Position numbers and translations under genes: made by a program. A DNA stretch of 64,000 bases, from NCBI RefSeq assembly GCF_037440165.1, contig NZ_JBBIUQ010000006.1:62001-126000 (forward strand), in the 5' to 3' direction. Position 1 is the stretch's first letter, and each line of letters starts with the position of its first letter. This DNA is from Ignavibacterium sp037440165 (GTDB lineage: Bacteria; Bacteroidota; Ignavibacteria; Ignavibacteriales; Ignavibacteriaceae). Below the pieces are notes generated by a model. It did no database searches. It saw nothing but the letters and a program-made list of their open reading frames with translations, and had not been told where the DNA came from. This document shows, one piece after another, positions 18,567 to 27,535 of this stretch.

Positions 18567-20374
18567 GCACTGTTGATTTTGCATCAGTTAACAGAAAATC
18601 AATCTTATACGGAATAATCATTCTGGTATTTGCAATCTTTACAATAAGATTATTTCAGATGCAGGTAATAAATCATGAAATGTATGATGAAAAATCTGCA
18701 GGTAACAGCATTAAACCTATTGAGCAAATACCATTGCGTGGTGTTTTTTATGATAGAAATCTAAATGTACTGGTTGACAATATTCCCGCATACACACTTC
18801 GGATTACTCCGGCTTATTATGACACAAGCTTAAACAAAGTTCTCGACAAAGTTCTTGGAGTAAACCCAGGATTTGTCCAATTAATTCTTAAAAGAAATCA
18901 GATTTATTCAAAGTATATCCCAATCAGAGTCAGACGAGGAATTGACTTCAGCATAGTATCCTGGCTTGAAGAAAATTCAGAGTTCCTTCCGGGAGTTGAT
19001 TATGTAGTTGAAATGCAGCGAGGTTATCCTTTTGGTGTAATGGGTTCGCACCTATTTGGTTACACAAAAGAAATATCAGCACAACAATTGGAAAAAGAAA
19101 AAGATTATTATAAACCCGGCGATTATGTTGGTCACAATGGAATCGAAAAACAGTATGAAAAAGATTTGCGCGGTGAAAAAGGTTTTCACTATGTATTGGT
19201 AGATTCGAGAAGAAGAGAAATTGGCCGCTATAAAGATGGTGAAAAAGATAAAGAATCAATTAAAGGTCGTGATTTGGTCCTGTCTATTGATGGAGATGTT
19301 CAGAAAGTTGTTGAAGAGGAAATGAGAGGGAAGAAAGGTGCTGTTGTTGCCATCGAACCCTCGACAGGTGAAATACTTGCATTAGTAAGTTCACCAGAAT
19401 ACGATCTGAATCAATTCTCTTACATTACATCTAAAGATTTTCTTGAAGAACTTTTATCTGATCCGGATAAACCATTATTCAATCGAGCAACAATGTCACT
19501 AAAACCACCGGGATCAACATACAAAATCCTTGCTGCAATTGCAGCATTGGATATGGGAGTAATTACTCCATCTACAACAATCTATTGTGGTGGTGGATTT
19601 ACATTCGGAAGATTCTTTAAATGTCATGGTTCACACGGTGCTGTTAATGTAATTCATGCTATTGAAAAATCGTGCAATACTTTTTTCTATCAGCTTATCT
19701 ATAAAATAGGATTGGATAAATACAAAGAATATGCTCTGAAATTTGGATTTAATCAGAAAACCGGAATTGATATTGGAGAGGAAGCAGCTGGATTCATTCC
19801 GGATGAAACTTACTATAAAAAACTTTATGGAGAAAACTGGCCAAGAAGTATAATGGCGAGTCTTGGTATCGGACAAGGTGAAGTCAGTGTTACTCCATTA
19901 CAATTGGCAAAATATATTGCATTAATTGCAAATGACGGAAAATCTTTCAGACCTCATATTGTGAAAGGATATCTTGATAACAAAACAGGAAATATTATTC
20001 CTTATAAGTTTGAAAAAATAGATTTGAACATCAGAAAAGAAGCATTTGATATTGTGAAGGAAGGAATGTTTTTAGTTGTTCAGGGTGCAGGAACAGCAAC
20101 ACATTTAAGAAATCCTGATTATCATATTTCCGGTAAAACAGGAACAGCACAAAATCCGCATGGAAAAGATCATGCTTTATTTATTGGATTCGCTCCTTCT
20201 GAAAATCCAACTATTGCAGTGGTTGTTGTTGTTGAAAATGTAGGATTTGGTGGAACACATGCGGCTCCAATCGCAAAGAAAATGATGGATGCGTATTTAT
20301 TGAAAGATAAACTAAAAAATAAGAAACCTACTGAAATTCAACCGGTAATTGCAGGAGCACAAGTTGAGGATTGA
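18563..20374 (+). CDS. mrdA: Penicillin-binding protein 2 (peptidoglycan transpeptidase)
   Basis: A 603-residue class B PBP with one N-terminal membrane helix (about 13-33) and a dimerisation/pedestal domain (about 50-230, including PLRGVFYDRN and the GHNGIEKQYEKDLRG motif). The transpeptidase domain follows, with the active-site Ser at about 318 in PPGSTYK, SCN in the second motif, and KTGTAQNPHG from about 525. It cross-links glycan made by RodA during elongation. Length and motifs are normal. The 3' end overlaps the start of rodA. Confidence 0.96.
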   Translation: MSTVDFASVNRKSILYGIIILVFAIFTIRLFQMQVINHEMYDEKSAGNSIKPIEQIPLRGVFYDRNLNVLVDNIPAYTLRITPAYYDTSLNKVLDKVLGVNPGFVQLILKRNQIYSKYIPIRVRRGIDFSIVSWLEENSEFLPGVDYVVEMQRGYPFGVMGSHLFGYTKEISAQQLEKEKDYYKPGDYVGHNGIEKQYEKDLRGEKGFHYVLVDSRRREIGRYKDGEKDKESIKGRDLVLSIDGDVQKVVEEEMRGKKGAVVAIEPSTGEILALVSSPEYDLNQFSYITSKDFLEELLSDPDKPLFNRATMSLKPPGSTYKILAAIAALDMGVITPSTTIYCGGGFTFGRFFKCHGSHGAVNVIHAIEKSCNTFFYQLIYKIGLDKYKEYALKFGFNQKTGIDIGEEAAGFIPDETYYKKLYGENWPRSIMASLGIGQGEVSVTPLQLAKYIALIANDGKSFRPHIVKGYLDNKTGNIIPYKFEKIDLNIRKEAFDIVKEGMFLVVQGAGTATHLRNPDYHISGKTGTAQNPHGKDHALFIGFAPSENPTIAVVVVVENVGFGGTHAAPIAKKMMDAYLLKDKLKNKKPTEIQPVIAGAQVED

Positions 20375-21593
20375 TTATAAAATTTCGGACAAATTTGATT
20401 TTAAAATTTTTATACCTGCAACACTGCTCGTTGTAATCGGATTAGCCGCTGTTTACAGTGCAACATTGAGTAATCCCGGTGCATTAAATAACTTTGAAAA
20501 ACAGCTAATTGCGACTTTAGTAGCATATGTTGTTTTCTTTGTAGCGTATTCAGTACCAACAAATTCCTTTAAGTTAATTTCAATTCCTGCTTATTTATTG
20601 TCACTATTTTTTCTATTAACCGTTCTTGTAATCGGGAAAAAAGTTTCGGGAGCTAAAAGCTGGCTTGCATTTGGTCCGTTCGGATTTCAGCCTTCTGAAT
20701 TTGCAAAAATTGGAACTATACTTTTGCTTTCAAATTTTCTAAGCAGATTGAATAACAACATTGACTCATTCAAAGATATACTAATCGCGCTCGCAATCGG
20801 TTTTATTCCGATTGGATTGATTCTGCTCGAACCTGATATGGGAACTTCATTCATATTTATCTCTTTAATTCTGATTATTCTTTTCTGGAAGGGAATCAGC
20901 TTGTTAGGACTGTTTGTTGTTCTTTCTCCGGGATTAGTTGCGGTATCATCTTTATTTGGCTCAGTTCCTTTTGTAGTTTCTCTCTTAATTGTTCTGGTAG
21001 CGTTATTCTTCTTTAAGAAAGATTTATTCTTCAGTGGTTCTGTGTTTGCGATTAATCTTGCAGCAGGATTTTTTACTGATAATCTTTACAATGCATTAAG
21101 TCCTCATCAGCAGGCAAGAATAAAATCATTTATTGATCCGATGAGTGATCCGCTTGGAACGGGATATAATTCAATTCAGGCAATGGTTGCTGTGGGCAGC
21201 GGTGGAATATTTGGCAAAGGTTATCTTCAGGGAAATCAAACACAACTTCAATATATCCCTGAGCAATGGACTGATTTTATCTATTGTGCAATTGGTGAAG
21301 AATTTGGTTTTGTAGGCGCCATCTTAGTTATTTCTCTCTTCCTGATCATATTTCTTCGATTGTTAAATCTCGCATCAACAACTAAAGACGAATTTTTAAG
21401 TCTTGTAGTCATTGGAATCTTAGGTGTTTATTTTACTCATTTCCTTATAAATATTGGAATGGTAATCGGAATTCTTCCAATTATTGGAGTTCCTTTATCG
21501 TTTGTTAGTTACGGCGGAAGTTCTCTGGTTTCAAATATGTTTATGCTTGGTATTGTAATGAATATTTTCAGAACAAGAAAAAACTATGCTTGA
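20364..21593 (+). CDS. rodA: Rod-shape SEDS glycosyltransferase RodA
   Basis: A ten-membrane-segment SEDS protein that polymerises lipid II together with PBP2. Diagnostic blocks are GAKSWLAFGPFGFQPSEFAKI, LLEPDMGTSFIF, GTGYNSIQAMVAVGSGGIFGKG with the essential Asp/Gln region, PEQWTDFIYCAIGEEFGFVG, and IGILPIIGVPLSFVSYGGSS. I chose the TTG at 20364 because GGAG lies six bases upstream; an in-frame TTG at 20349 would add five residues. It is the last gene of the shape operon and touches pyrF. Confidence 0.95.
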   Translation: MRIDYKISDKFDFKIFIPATLLVVIGLAAVYSATLSNPGALNNFEKQLIATLVAYVVFFVAYSVPTNSFKLISIPAYLLSLFFLLTVLVIGKKVSGAKSWLAFGPFGFQPSEFAKIGTILLLSNFLSRLNNNIDSFKDILIALAIGFIPIGLILLEPDMGTSFIFISLILIILFWKGISLLGLFVVLSPGLVAVSSLFGSVPFVVSLLIVLVALFFFKKDLFFSGSVFAINLAAGFFTDNLYNALSPHQQARIKSFIDPMSDPLGTGYNSIQAMVAVGSGGIFGKGYLQGNQTQLQYIPEQWTDFIYCAIGEEFGFVGAILVISLFLIIFLRLLNLASTTKDEFLSLVVIGILGVYFTHFLINIGMVIGILPIIGVPLSFVSYGGSSLVSNMFMLGIVMNIFRTRKNYA

Positions 21594-22405
21594 TGATGAA
21601 AGCAATTGAAAAACTTCTAATCAAAAATGATGAGCTAAAATTTGTATGCGTAGGGCTAGATACTGATATAAACAAAATTCCAAAACATTTACTCTCATCA
21701 GAGGAACCAATCATTGAATTTAATAAATCAATTATCAAAGCAACAAAAAATTATGCAGCTGCTTATAAAATTAATTTTGCATTTTATGAAGTTCACGGTT
21801 CAAAGGGTTTCGATCTGATTAAGAAAACACTTTCATTCATTCCCGATGATGTTCTCACTATAGCAGATGCCAAAAGGGGAGATATCGGCAATACCTCTGA
21901 AATGTATGCTAAATCAATTTATGAACATTTTGGATTTGATTCAGTTACTTTGCATCCATATATGGGCAAGGACTCACTTCAACCGTTTCTTAATTACTCT
22001 GAGAAATTAAATTTTATATTAGCTCTTACTTCAAATCCTGGTTCATCCAATTTTGAAAAACAAATTCTAAATGATGGCTCATTTCTTTTTCAGAGAGTAA
22101 TTAAATCTGTTGCTGAGTGGAATACGCTTAACAATTGTGGAATTGTTTTCGGTGCAACTAATCCTAATGAGCTCATCAGCAATCTGGATGCTTTTGAAAA
22201 CTTAACGCTTCTGCTGCCGGGCGTTGGTGCTCAGGGTGGTAGTTTTAAAGATATTTTGAAAATATTTTCACAGCATAAGAGAAAAAATTTTATAGTCAAC
22301 TTGAGCAGGGGACTACTTTATTTGTCAAGTAGAAATGATTATATGATTGAAACAGAAAAAGAGATAAGCAGGTTGAATCAAGTTGCTGAGCAGTTCTTTA
22401 AATAA
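21593..22405 (+). CDS. pyrF: Orotidine 5'-phosphate decarboxylase (type 2)
   Basis: The 270-residue protein makes UMP from OMP. It belongs to the longer OMPdecase branch: CVGLDTDINKIP at the N-terminus, AAYKINFAFYE, the catalytic DAKRGDIGNTSEMYA with the Asp/Lys pair, TLHPYMGKDSLQPF, LLLPGVGAQGG and a phosphate-binding Arg in NLSRGLLYL. The ATG overlaps the rodA stop by one base; a second ATG follows immediately. Confidence 0.93.
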   Translation: MMKAIEKLLIKNDELKFVCVGLDTDINKIPKHLLSSEEPIIEFNKSIIKATKNYAAAYKINFAFYEVHGSKGFDLIKKTLSFIPDDVLTIADAKRGDIGNTSEMYAKSIYEHFGFDSVTLHPYMGKDSLQPFLNYSEKLNFILALTSNPGSSNFEKQILNDGSFLFQRVIKSVAEWNTLNNCGIVFGATNPNELISNLDAFENLTLLLPGVGAQGGSFKDILKIFSQHKRKNFIVNLSRGLLYLSSRNDYMIETEKEISRLNQVAEQFFK

Positions 22406-22437
22406 TTTTCATTACTGATTTAGAAAAATATTTCACT

Positions 22438-22445
22438 TATCTTTG
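22438..22445 (+). promoter_or_regulatory. Possible Bacteroidota-type -7 element (TATCTTTG)
   Basis: TATCTTTG fits TAnnTTTG and lies 40 bases upstream of the DUF2851 gene start, in an 80-base gap after pyrF. No good -33 element is evident. Confidence 0.3.
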
Positions 22446-22485
22446 AATAAGAAATTTATCCAAGCTTTATAAAAGCGAGGTTCCC

Positions 22486-23964
22486 GTGAAAAAATTTTCC
22501 CACATTCCAGAAGAACTTATCTATAAGATCTGGGAAGAAAAGCAATTCACAGAAGTACTGAAAACTTCTGATGGCACTGAAGTAGAAATTATTGATCCGG
22601 GCAGTAAAAATCATAACCTTGGCGGACCAGATTTTCATAATGCAAGAATCAGAATAGGTAATATAACTTTTACTGGTGATGTTGAGATAGATACATTTCA
22701 TTCTGATTGGCGATCTCACGGACATCATCTCAATCAAAGATACAATAAAATAATTCTTCACATAATAATTGCAGATAATCAGCAATCAAATTATGTTGTT
22801 ACTCAGAGTGGAAGACGTGTACCTACCTTGAACTTAAGTAATTATTTATCGCAACCATTGCGACAAACAATTCTAAATAAGCTTGCAAAAGTTGGTGAAG
22901 ACGAATTTAAGATGCCTTGCAGCGAAGTTGCAAACGAAGCCCCTGAAGACCTTAAGTTAAAGTTTATTAAAGAGCTTGGATTACACAGATACAGAAAAAA
23001 GTGTGATAGATTTCTTTCAAGATTGAAAGAGTTAATTGTGCTTAAAGAAGTGATGGTAAGTGAACCAAAAATTAATCATGATTTTCATAAGCACATTTCT
23101 GAAAGATCCTTCACTTCGTCTGATTTTGAAAATGCTGAAATATGGCAGCAGCTTTTCTATGAGGAAATTTTCGAGGCTCTGGGGTATTCAAAAAATAAAG
23201 ATATTATGATGAAGCTTAGCCACGCGGCTGATATTCATTTCTTCAGAAAAATTCCCAAAGAGGATTACATAGCAAAAGCAGAAAGTGCTCTGTTCTTTAT
23301 CAGTGGTTTAATTCCGGAATCAAACAAACTTGAAGATGAGGAAACTGCTGAATACATTAGAAATCTCTACGAGAACTGGGAGCAAATAAAATCAATGTAT
23401 GATGGTGCCTATTTTCAAAAGACGAGTTGGCATTTTTTCAAGCTCCGTCCTCAGAATTTTCCAACTGTCAGGTTAGCTGCAGGTGCAAGACTCATTGACA
23501 GAATTCTGAATAAAAATTTGTTCAGCCGAATTATTACTGCTGTAACCAGTATTCAAAACAATCAGAAATTAATTTCCCGGATTCGCGATTTTCTTATCGT
23601 CAAAGGTGAAGGATATTGGGCAAAGCATTTTAATTTCAATAAAGCAGTTCGCAGCGATATTAAGTATTTCATCGGATTGGGAAGAGCTGATGAAATTATA
23701 GTTAATATTATTTTTCCGATACTTACAGTTTACTTCGAAATTTTTGACAAAAGAAAACTTGCTGAACGAGTTCTATTTTTGTTTATTCATTTTACTCAGA
23801 AAGAGAGTAATCATCTTGTTGATGAAGTTAGTGAAGTAGTAGGAATAGCTGATAGAAAACTTCAAAGTGTGTATTATCAGGGAATGATAGAATTATTCAG
23901 AAGTTATTGTATCAAACAAAACTGTTTGGAATGTGGAATTGGGAAAAAAGTTTTCAGCACTTAG
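22486..23964 (+). CDS. DUF2851 family protein
   Basis: The 492-residue protein begins HIPEELIYKIWEEKQF and continues with GPDFHNARIRIGNITFTGDVEID and HSDWRSHGHHLNQRYNKIILHII, the recognised start of the DUF2851 family that is widespread in Bacteroidota. The C-terminus is mostly helical and ends with a CIKQNCLECGIGKKVF segment containing three cysteines. The conserved GDVEID...SDW...H...N region could suggest a nuclease-like core, but this is only an impression and no function is claimed. The start is a GTG with GAGG upstream. It converges on the next gene with a six-base gap. Confidence 0.8.
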   Translation: MKKFSHIPEELIYKIWEEKQFTEVLKTSDGTEVEIIDPGSKNHNLGGPDFHNARIRIGNITFTGDVEIDTFHSDWRSHGHHLNQRYNKIILHIIIADNQQSNYVVTQSGRRVPTLNLSNYLSQPLRQTILNKLAKVGEDEFKMPCSEVANEAPEDLKLKFIKELGLHRYRKKCDRFLSRLKELIVLKEVMVSEPKINHDFHKHISERSFTSSDFENAEIWQQLFYEEIFEALGYSKNKDIMMKLSHAADIHFFRKIPKEDYIAKAESALFFISGLIPESNKLEDEETAEYIRNLYENWEQIKSMYDGAYFQKTSWHFFKLRPQNFPTVRLAAGARLIDRILNKNLFSRIITAVTSIQNNQKLISRIRDFLIVKGEGYWAKHFNFNKAVRSDIKYFIGLGRADEIIVNIIFPILTVYFEIFDKRKLAERVLFLFIHFTQKESNHLVDEVSEVVGIADRKLQSVYYQGMIELFRSYCIKQNCLECGIGKKVFST

Positions 23965-23970
23965 AAATTA

Positions 23971-24567
23971 CTAATTACTCTGAGTTAACTTTTTTATATC
24001 GTCTCTTATTTTGGCTGCTCTCTCGTATTCTTCTTTTTCAATTGCCTCTCTTAGTTTTTCATGAAGAGCAGCAATTTGTGCCTCTTTTGATTTTGGTAAT
24101 TTTTCTGATGAAGATTGTTCCTCTTCAAATGTTTTTTGTATTTCAGAATCTATCTCATCAGTGGGGATGAATGAAGCTGCTTCCATCACTGATTCAGTAA
24201 CATAGATCGGAGCATCAGCACGAACTGCTAATGCAATTGCATCGCTTGGTCTTGCATCAACTTCATTTGTTAATCCGCTGACATCTAAAACAATCTTAGC
24301 ATAAAAAGTATTTTCTCTTAATTCATTAACAACTACTTCCACAACAGTTCCACCAAGGTTATCAATTAAATTTTTAAGAAGATCGTGAGTAAGAGGTCGC
24401 GGAGGTTTGATTCCTTCCATTTCTAAAGCAATAGCCTGAGCTTCAAACTGACCAATAATAATTGGCAGGCGGCGGTTTCCATCAATCTCTTTCAACAAAA
24501 TTGCATAAGCGCCGCCTGTTGCAGGGCTTGATGATAATCCGACTATTTCACACTGAACTTTATCCAA
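23971..24567 (-). CDS. Bifunctional nuclease family protein (DUF151) with C-terminal UVR motif
   Basis: The 198-residue protein has an N-terminal DUF151 domain (about 5-130) with ILLKEIDGNRRLPIIIGQFEAQAIA, RPLTHDLL and ARPSDAIALAVRADAPIYV, which are hallmarks of the bifunctional nuclease (BFN) family. The C-terminus (about 158-195) is a UvrB/UvrC-type UVR motif (LREAIEKEEYERAAKIRDDI). BFN proteins have been reported to have RNase/DNase activity in plants and bacteria. The start is a TTG with AAAGGA upstream. It lies 11 bases after etfA and is probably in the etfB-etfA operon. Confidence 0.85.
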   Translation of the reverse strand: MDKVQCEIVGLSSSPATGGAYAILLKEIDGNRRLPIIIGQFEAQAIALEMEGIKPPRPLTHDLLKNLIDNLGGTVVEVVVNELRENTFYAKIVLDVSGLTNEVDARPSDAIALAVRADAPIYVTESVMEAASFIPTDEIDSEIQKTFEEEQSSSEKLPKSKEAQIAALHEKLREAIEKEEYERAAKIRDDIKKLTQSN

Positions 24568-24578
24568 TTTAATTCCTT

Positions 24579-25547
24579 TTATGATTTAAGTTTTTTTATT
24601 TCATCAGTAAGTGCAGGAAGAATTTCGAAAACATCCCCGGCAATTCCATAATCTGCAACATTAAAAATTGGTGCATCTTTATCTTTATTTATTGCAACGA
24701 TATACTTTGAAGATGACATACCAGCAAGATGCTGAATTGCACCAGATATACCACAAGCAATGTAAAGAGAAGGTGAAACAGTTTTACCCGTTTGTCCGAC
24801 TTGCTCGCGATGCTGTCGCCAGCCTGCATCAACAACTGCGCGGGAAGCTCCCACAGCAGCTCCAAGCACTTCTGCAAGTTCTTCAATAAGATGGAAGTTT
24901 TCAGGTCCTTTCATACCTCTTCCACCGGAAACGATTATATCAGCTTCAGCAACATCAAGCTTTCCTTCGGATTTTTTGAAAGCTGTAACTCTTGTTTTCA
25001 AATTTGGGTTTTCAACAGTTCTAACTTCAATATCAACTGATGTTGAATTGACAGTTTGCGGTTTGAAAACATTTGGTCTTATAGTGAAAATTTTTATTTC
25101 GCTTTTAAGCTTTAAGTCAATCAATGCTTTGCCGGCATAAACTGGTCTAGTTGCAACTATGTCATTGTCTTTAACTTCAAGTTTCATGCAATCCATCATG
25201 ATTCCTGAATTAAGCTTTACGGCTACTCGTGGAGCTAAATCAACTCCCATAGCAGTATTAGGAAATATTAAAACCTTAGCACCGTTTTCATTTGCATACG
25301 ATGCAATGACATCAGAATATGCTGTTGGAGAATAATTGTTTAGTTGTTCATGTCTTAAGTGTGTTAATTTGCTTATACCAAACTTTGATAACTCACTGAG
25401 ATTATTGATTTCACTTCCTACAACCAATGCTTCTGCGGACAAACCTAATTGGTTTGCAATATTTACAGCTACTGATGCTGCTTCAAATGAAACTTTTTTT
25501 AGTGAGCCTTCTCTTTGCTCGAGTACTGCTAAAATTTTTTCTGCCAT
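24579..25547 (-). CDS. etfA: Electron transfer flavoprotein subunit alpha
   Basis: The 322-residue alpha subunit carries the FAD of the heterodimeric ETF that takes electrons from acyl-CoA and related dehydrogenases. The C-terminal FAD-binding domain is clear: VSGGRGMKGPENF, LGAAVGASRAVVDAGW, HREQVGQTGKTVSPSLYIAC, GISGAIQHLAGM, and IVAINKDKDAPIF. The length is normal for the two-subunit ETF rather than the longer ferredoxin-bearing forms. It follows etfB by eight bases. Confidence 0.95.
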   Translation of the reverse strand: MAEKILAVLEQREGSLKKVSFEAASVAVNIANQLGLSAEALVVGSEINNLSELSKFGISKLTHLRHEQLNNYSPTAYSDVIASYANENGAKVLIFPNTAMGVDLAPRVAVKLNSGIMMDCMKLEVKDNDIVATRPVYAGKALIDLKLKSEIKIFTIRPNVFKPQTVNSTSVDIEVRTVENPNLKTRVTAFKKSEGKLDVAEADIIVSGGRGMKGPENFHLIEELAEVLGAAVGASRAVVDAGWRQHREQVGQTGKTVSPSLYIACGISGAIQHLAGMSSSKYIVAINKDKDAPIFNVADYGIAGDVFEILPALTDEIKKLKS

Positions 25548-25555
25548 AATAATAC

Positions 25556-26308
25556 CTATATTACTTTTGCTTCTTCTCTTAAAAGACGAACTAATTCGGG
25601 AACAGCTGATTTATCAGTTCCGAGAATTCTTCCTGGTTGTTTTGAAGGCGGTAAATGCAGATTGAGTATTTCAGTGAATCCATTAAAATCTATTGCCGGT
25701 TTTTCTAATATAATTTTTTTCTTTGCAGCCATAATACCTTTCAGAGATGCATATCTTGGTTCATTCAATCCTTTTTGTGCAGTTATTACTGCAGGAAGCT
25801 CTGTTTCTACTATTTCGCGTCCACCTTCAATTTCTCTTTCGGCGATAATTTTATTTCCATCCAGCTTAAATTCAACTACGACAGATACACAATTATAATC
25901 AAGCATCTCAGCGATTAATTGTCCTGTTATCCCACTATCAAAATCAACAGACTGTTTACCTGTGAAGACAAGTTCACAGCCAAGATTTTTTATTTCTTCA
26001 GACAGTGCTTTAGCAATACCAAAAGAGTCCTTTTGATTTGAAGCCTTCAGAAGAATTGCTTCATCTGCACCCATTGCCAATGCTTTACGCAGAGTTTCTT
26101 TTACTGAATCATCACCAACTGAAATAACATAAACTAAGGAATCACCGCCAATCTTCTCCTTAATTTTCAATGCTTCTTCAATTGCAAACTCATCGTAAGG
26201 ATTGATGATAAATGTTACTCCTGATGGGTCAATTGATTTGTGGTCTGCACCAATTTTTATTCTTGTAGCAGTGTCCGGAACTTGACTAATGCATACTGCT
26301 ATTTTCAT
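25556..26308 (-). CDS. etfB: Electron transfer flavoprotein subunit beta
   Basis: The 250-residue beta subunit binds AMP and partners EtfA. Family features are the start KIAVCISQVPDTATRIKIG, INPYDEFAIEEALKIKEK, AMGADEAILL, FTGKQSVDFDSGITGQLIAEML (the AMP-binding/recognition region) and PAVITAQKGLNEPRYASLKGIM. A strong AAGGAGGA ribosome-binding site precedes the ATG. It is the first gene of an etfB-etfA-BFN transcription unit with its own TTGACA promoter. Confidence 0.95.
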   Translation of the reverse strand: MKIAVCISQVPDTATRIKIGADHKSIDPSGVTFIINPYDEFAIEEALKIKEKIGGDSLVYVISVGDDSVKETLRKALAMGADEAILLKASNQKDSFGIAKALSEEIKNLGCELVFTGKQSVDFDSGITGQLIAEMLDYNCVSVVVEFKLDGNKIIAEREIEGGREIVETELPAVITAQKGLNEPRYASLKGIMAAKKKIILEKPAIDFNGFTEILNLHLPPSKQPGRILGTDKSAVPELVRLLREEAKVI

Positions 26309-26360
26309 TTATCCTCCTTCAAAATCTTAATTTTTTGTGTGAAAAATATAAAGATGACCG

Positions 26361-26389
26361 CATATAAATGCAATTAAGTTGATTGTCAA
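26361..26389 (-). promoter_or_regulatory. Predicted sigma70-type promoter of etfBA
   Basis: On the minus strand a perfect TTGACA (bases 26389-26384) is followed after exactly 17 bases by TATATG (26366-26361). It lies about 53 bases upstream of the etfB start codon. Confidence 0.55.
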
Positions 26390-26494
26390 CCAGCATAAAT
26401 ACTCAAAGAAATTTGACTAACAATTAAATCATTTTTTAATTTAAATCAGCAATTTTGATTAACTAAATTTCGGTTAAAGTAATTCCAAATTTTT

Positions 26495-26502
26495 TATATT
26501 TG
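26495..26502 (+). promoter_or_regulatory. Possible Bacteroidota-type -7 element upstream of clpS
   Basis: TATATTTG is an exact TAnnTTTG match, 32 bases before the clpS start and divergent from the etfBA promoter. The -33 region is not distinct. Confidence 0.35.
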
Positions 26503-26533
26503 CTTTAGAAAAATGGATGATTAAATAATTAAT

Positions 26534-26818
26534 ATGCCCGAATTACCAGCACAAAAACCTACATTAGAGGAAGATGTTGATTCGATAAGTGATATTGCCA
26601 GCAGAGTTATTTTATACAACGATGATTGGCACACTTTCGATGAAGTTATTGCTCAATTAATTAAAGCTGTTAACTGCACTTTTGAGCAGGCACGTGCATT
26701 ATCATTTGAAGTTCACATAAAAGGGAAAGCAGTTGTTTTCAGCGGCTCAATGCCTGATTGTTTGAAGGTCTCATCAATTCTTGAAGAAATAGCCCTTCAC
26801 ACCCAGATTTTAACTTAG
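26534..26818 (+). CDS. clpS: ATP-dependent Clp protease adaptor ClpS
   Basis: The 94-residue protein is a ClpS-type N-degron adaptor that delivers substrates to ClpAP/ClpCP. The core ILYNDDWHTFDEVIAQLIKAV matches the ligand-pocket Asn-Asp and the following helix of the family, and AxxxSFEVHIKGKAVVFSG contains the conserved His-x-x-G-like segment. The N-terminus is short and acidic. Its stop codon abuts the stop codon of the convergent SET-domain gene with no spacing. Confidence 0.88.
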   Translation: MPELPAQKPTLEEDVDSISDIASRVILYNDDWHTFDEVIAQLIKAVNCTFEQARALSFEVHIKGKAVVFSGSMPDCLKVSSILEEIALHTQILT

Positions 26819-27232
26819 TTATGCAGCTGTCTCAAGTTTATTTTCACAGCTTGAGCAGGAACATTCATCATGAATTTCATCGTAGCCGTAGTCAATTGTA
26901 AGTTCTTCACCTGACTCAATATTTCTTAAAGCCACAAGAATCAAATTACCTGTTTCATCCTCATCAATGTAACAGTTAGCATCACAACTGTGATTTACAT
27001 ATTTTATTTTTTCAGTTGAAGATGCATCAATATAAGTATGGTCATCTTTCCAAAAGATATACACATTATTCTCCTCATTCTCTCTTCTTATACATTCAGT
27101 TGCGTCGATTTCTTCACCTCCAATAACGAGAATTGTCTGATTTTTATTGATTGGAATCTGAGTGAATATTCCTTTCCCATGTAATAAAGAATCTTTCACA
27201 ATAATATTTTCATACAAATAATTTGAAGACAT
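26819..27232 (-). CDS. SET-domain protein (possible lysine methyltransferase)
   Basis: The 137-residue protein is almost only a SET domain. It has a GKGIFTQIPINKNQTILVIGG N-terminal strand pair, the pseudoknot motif NHSCDANCYID, then ELTIDYGYDE with the catalytic-type Tyr, followed by a post-SET-like CSCSSC. SET enzymes transfer methyl groups from SAM to protein lysines; bacterial single-domain members modify few known targets and the substrate here is unknown. I use the ATG at 27232; the frame is open to a GTG at 27241. The roughly 300-base gap upstream, to the cytochrome operon, holds no clear gene or strong motif. Confidence 0.85.
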   Translation of the reverse strand: MSSNYLYENIIVKDSLLHGKGIFTQIPINKNQTILVIGGEEIDATECIRRENEENNVYIFWKDDHTYIDASSTEKIKYVNHSCDANCYIDEDETGNLILVALRNIESGEELTIDYGYDEIHDECSCSSCENKLETAA

Positions 27233-27535
27233 AATTAGCACAAAATCATTTTTTGTTATTTAAAATTTGCAGTGCAAAGTTAATGAATTCCCTCGAACTG
27301 ATAAAAGTTTTATTTGATTGAGTTCTTAAGAATGGAAAAATAAAAATTTATTTTTCTAAGATTTGAAACTATTCCTATCAAAAAAATCTATTATTACGAA
27401 ATTATGTTGGTATAAAATTGGAAATATTAAATTTTTGTTAAAAGTAATCAGATGAAAAATTTATCTTAAAACTCTTTCATTTGTTCTAAAAAAAATGGAT
27501 TTTAACAGTAGGCAATTTAACTTCTTGGAGGTTCT

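Noticed and set aside
24668..25898. Several open frames of 65-109 codons antisense or out of frame within etfA/etfB
   Set aside because: They lie wholly within strongly supported etf coding sequence and look random in composition.
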